Positions 61,933-64,000 of a DNA stretch of 64,000 nt are shown one piece after another. The stretch lies in assembly GCF_002161055.1 (NCBI RefSeq), contig NZ_NFLT01000003.1, forward strand, positions 124,001 to 188,000, given 5' to 3'. The notes under the pieces are model-generated. The model ran no database searches. It had not been told where the DNA came from and was given only the letters and a program-made list of their open reading frames with translations. The first letter of the stretch is position 1. Each line of letters starts with the position of its first letter. The translations under genes and the position numbers were made by a program. This DNA comes from Tyzzerella sp. An114. GTDB lineage: Bacteria; Bacillota; Clostridia; Lachnospirales; Anaerotignaceae.

Positions 61933-62742
61933 ATGATAAAATCAGATTTTCATACTCATACAAATTTTTGTGACGGAAAAAATACACCAACAGAAATGGT
62001 TAAGTCTGCTTATAATATGGGGCTTAAAGATTATGGAGTTTCAGGTCATGCCTATATTACAGCTGGTGGCGAATTTGGAATGAACGATGATATACTCTTA
62101 AAATATAAAAATGAATTGTATGATTTGAGAGAAAAGTATAAGGGGAAAATGAATATATACATAGGTATAGAACTTGATGCTTTAGGTCCTATACAGGAAG
62201 CTGAATATTCAATAGGTTCATGTCATTGTTTAGAAAAAAACGGTAAATATGTAGTTATTGATAATACAGAAGAAATATTGTGTAATGCTGTAAAAAAACT
62301 CTGGAATGGAGATTGGTACAGTTTAACAGATGATTATTATAATCTTGTTTCAAAAGTTTATGATATAACGAAGTGTGATTTTGTGGGACATTTTGACCTT
62401 ATAACAAAATTTAATCAGGATTATAAACATTTTGATGAAAGTGATGACAGATATTTAGATAGTGCTTATAAAGCTATGAAAAAATTAAATTCCTTTGATT
62501 TGCCTTTTGAAATAAATACAGGTGCAATATCAAGAGGATACAGAGAAGAGCCTTATCCAAATGAAATACTTTTAAGAGAGCTTAAAAATATGGGTGGAAG
62601 AATTATTATAAATTCTGATAGTCATAGTGTTGATAATATATGTTATAAATTTGATGAAGCTGTTGAAATTGCAAAAAGATGCGGATTTAAAACATCATGG
62701 ATATTAAAACCTGAAGGTGGTTTTAGAGAGATACCTTTATAA
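61933..62742 (+). CDS. hisK: PHP-domain histidinol-phosphatase (HisJ/HisK type)
   Basis: Removes phosphate from histidinol phosphate, the penultimate step of histidine synthesis. 269 residues with the PHP metal sites: DFHTHTNFCDG, SGHAYITA, GIELD, GSCHCLEK, GHFDLITKF and INSDSHS. No other his gene is near, which is common for this type. Another PHP phosphoesterase role cannot be excluded. SD AAAGGA. Confidence 0.87.
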   Translation: MIKSDFHTHTNFCDGKNTPTEMVKSAYNMGLKDYGVSGHAYITAGGEFGMNDDILLKYKNELYDLREKYKGKMNIYIGIELDALGPIQEAEYSIGSCHCLEKNGKYVVIDNTEEILCNAVKKLWNGDWYSLTDDYYNLVSKVYDITKCDFVGHFDLITKFNQDYKHFDESDDRYLDSAYKAMKKLNSFDLPFEINTGAISRGYREEPYPNEILLRELKNMGGRIIINSDSHSVDNICYKFDEAVEIAKRCGFKTSWILKPEGGFREIPL

Positions 62743-62747
62743 AAAAC

Positions 62748-62783
62748 AAAAGTACCGGAAAAAATTCCGGTGCTTTTTTATTT
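62748..62783. terminator. Bidirectional terminator between hisK and lysR
   Basis: AAAAGTACCGG/CCGGTGCTTTT (one G-T pair) with A and T runs on its sides. Confidence 0.85.
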
Positions 62784-63650
62784 TTTAAAAAATACTTCTT
62801 TTGTACATTTTATAAACTCTTTAAGATTTTTATTTCCCTTAGGGTCTTTATAATACATTCCAAACGATACACTTTGAGGATTTTCAATAGGTATATAATA
62901 TAGAGAAGGGTCTCTTGAAAGAGGAATATCAGGAATTAATGTAAAAGCATTTAACCCACGTATCATAGATAATGTAGACTCTATATTTTCACATATATAA
63001 ACATCATTTGGTGAGCGATTTCCCATTATATGCTGATTAAAATGTGAAATTATTGGGTAATTTCTTCTAGGGTCACAGAGAACTATTTTTCCATATTTAA
63101 AGTCATCGTTTGTTATTACTTTTTTGTTTGCAAAAATATGATTTTTTGGACAAACGCATAATATTTCAGACTGTATAAGTTCTTTATATATTCCAAAATC
63201 TCCCGATTTAAAACCAAACATAACATCAAGAGACTCATTCTCAAACATATTTCTAAGAGTTTGAGGTATTGCTGTTTTTATTATAGGGTGTATTCCTTGA
63301 ATATTTTGGGTAAATTTTTCTATTATAGGGGGAAGAAATTGAAGCTCCAAAAAACTTTGACAGCCTATTATAAAGGGTATCATCTCATTTTTTGAGTTTG
63401 TTGTAAGACGTAATTTTGCCATTTTTGTAAGTCCTATTATATTTTTTGCATCTTCAATAAAATTCCAACCAGCATGAGTTAATTCCACAGTTCTTGTTGT
63501 TCTTTTAAAAAGTTTTACTTCCAATTCTTTCTCAAGAGAGTTAATTTGATGAGTAACAGCCGGCTGTGTAATATGAAGTATCTCTGAGGCTCGTGCAAAA
63601 TTAAGGTTCTCTGCAACAGCTATAAAGCATTCAAGTTGTACAGTATTCAT
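62778..63650 (-). CDS. LysR-family transcriptional regulator
   Basis: 290 residues: N-terminal winged helix (LECFIAVAENLNFARASEILHITQPAVTHQINSLEKEL) and a substrate-binding-like effector domain. AAAGGG lies before ATG 63650. It is divergent from the MarR gene at 63810, which is a possible target. The second LysR protein of the window (40409) is only a distant relative. Confidence 0.9.
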   Translation of the reverse strand: MNTVQLECFIAVAENLNFARASEILHITQPAVTHQINSLEKELEVKLFKRTTRTVELTHAGWNFIEDAKNIIGLTKMAKLRLTTNSKNEMIPFIIGCQSFLELQFLPPIIEKFTQNIQGIHPIIKTAIPQTLRNMFENESLDVMFGFKSGDFGIYKELIQSEILCVCPKNHIFANKKVITNDDFKYGKIVLCDPRRNYPIISHFNQHIMGNRSPNDVYICENIESTLSMIRGLNAFTLIPDIPLSRDPSLYYIPIENPQSVSFGMYYKDPKGNKNLKEFIKCTKEVFFKK

Positions 63651-63809
63651 AAAATCACCCTTTCATTTTAGTATGGTTCTAACATATAAATTAATATTAA
63701 TAACAATATTTTATTAATAATAACATTTTTGAATTTCACTTTCAAGTAAAAATGTTGTAAATTGTTAGTGTAAAAACAATTTATAAACTAATTAAAAAGG
63801 GGTGAGATT

Positions 63810-64000
63810 ATGACAGATGAGTATACTATACTGAAATCTATTAAAAAACTTAATATGGACATTGATAATGCTTTAAATGAAAGCATAAATATGTATAATC
63901 TTACTGCTTCTCAATGTGACATATTAAGATATCTTATTATACATAAAGATGAAAAAGTATGCTCAACAGATATTCATTTAAAATTAGGTATTTCAAGAGC
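63810..64000 (+). CDS. MarR-family regulator, N-terminal part (cut by the window)
   Basis: ATG 63810 after AAAAAGGGGTGAG opens a frame that runs off the right edge. The 63 visible residues (LNESINMYNLTASQCDILRYLIIHKDEKVCSTDIHLKLGISR) match the first helices of a MarR winged-helix domain, with the recognition helix beginning at the edge. Its targets are out of view. Confidence 0.75.
   Translation, partial: MTDEYTILKSIKKLNMDIDNALNESINMYNLTASQCDILRYLIIHKDEKVCSTDIHLKLGISR

Noticed and set aside
1-64000. CRISPR array, tRNA/rRNA genes, insertion sequences, prophage
   Set aside because: No spaced direct repeats, cloverleaf or rRNA-like sequence, transposase, integrase or phage gene was seen on reading both strands.

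Overview
The window looks like chromosomal DNA of an AT-rich, Gram-positive anaerobe of the Clostridia, probably within or near Lachnospirales/Anaerotignaceae. This rests on gene content and not on a marker gene. It carries an archaeal-type AspRS with GatCAB, an ECF vitamin transporter, SLH and NlpC/P60 envelope proteins, BlaI/BlaR1, PspA-YdjG-YdjI, and beta-alanyl-CoA ammonia-lyases of the Clostridium propionicum type. Genes are dense, most operons end in clear intrinsic terminators, and TTG/GTG starts are frequent. I see no tRNA, rRNA, CRISPR array, insertion sequence or phage.

Layout. 1-6 kb: an M29 aminopeptidase and the aspS-gatC-gatA-gatB transamidation operon. 6-13.8 kb: an AlbA-domain regulator, an SH3/NlpC-P60 hydrolase, pantothenate uptake plus coaBC, DegV, a SsuB/SsuC-like ABC pair and a cupin. 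14-21.6 kb: an SLH/CAP surface protein, Mrp ATPase, a very Cys-rich protein with a sigma-K-like promoter, the split ThrE exporter, glyA and a CNNM/CorC protein. 21.7-31.4 kb: sbcDC, an oligo-1,6-glucosidase with a LacI-type operator, a dead blaI copy, an arsenate reductase-like protein, an alkaline phosphatase behind a Pho box, and YibE/F.

31.6-40.2 kb is a metabolic island: two tandem beta-alanyl-CoA ammonia-lyase genes, a class III CoA-transferase, a MerR regulator, a PAS-type sigma-54 activator, an N-carbamoyl amidohydrolase, a dihydropyrimidinase and a DUF1097 membrane protein. The amidohydrolase operon has a near-perfect -24/-12 promoter. Together the genes suggest reductive pyrimidine (or hydantoin) breakdown to beta-alanine, then activation to CoA and deamination to acryloyl-CoA. 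40.4-43.6 kb: a LysR gene divergent from a split ChrA-type transporter, and a DUF2238-like membrane protein.

43.6-49.2 kb is a BlaI/BlaR1 locus without a beta-lactamase. Five BlaI-type operators surround three promoters that drive an orphan exported PASTA domain, blaI-blaR1, and a class B PBP plus an unrecognised membrane-anchored protein. This looks like beta-lactam-inducible target replacement, and it is the most interesting system in the window.

49.2-64 kb: a von Willebrand A protein with a second sigma-K-like promoter, the pspA-ydjG-ydjI envelope-stress operon, a short HAAS-like protein, a structured intergenic element before cysK-metY, a Tet(M)-related GTPase of unassigned role, a 47-residue small gene, ilvBN behind a structured leader, a histidinol-phosphatase, a LysR gene and the start of a MarR gene.
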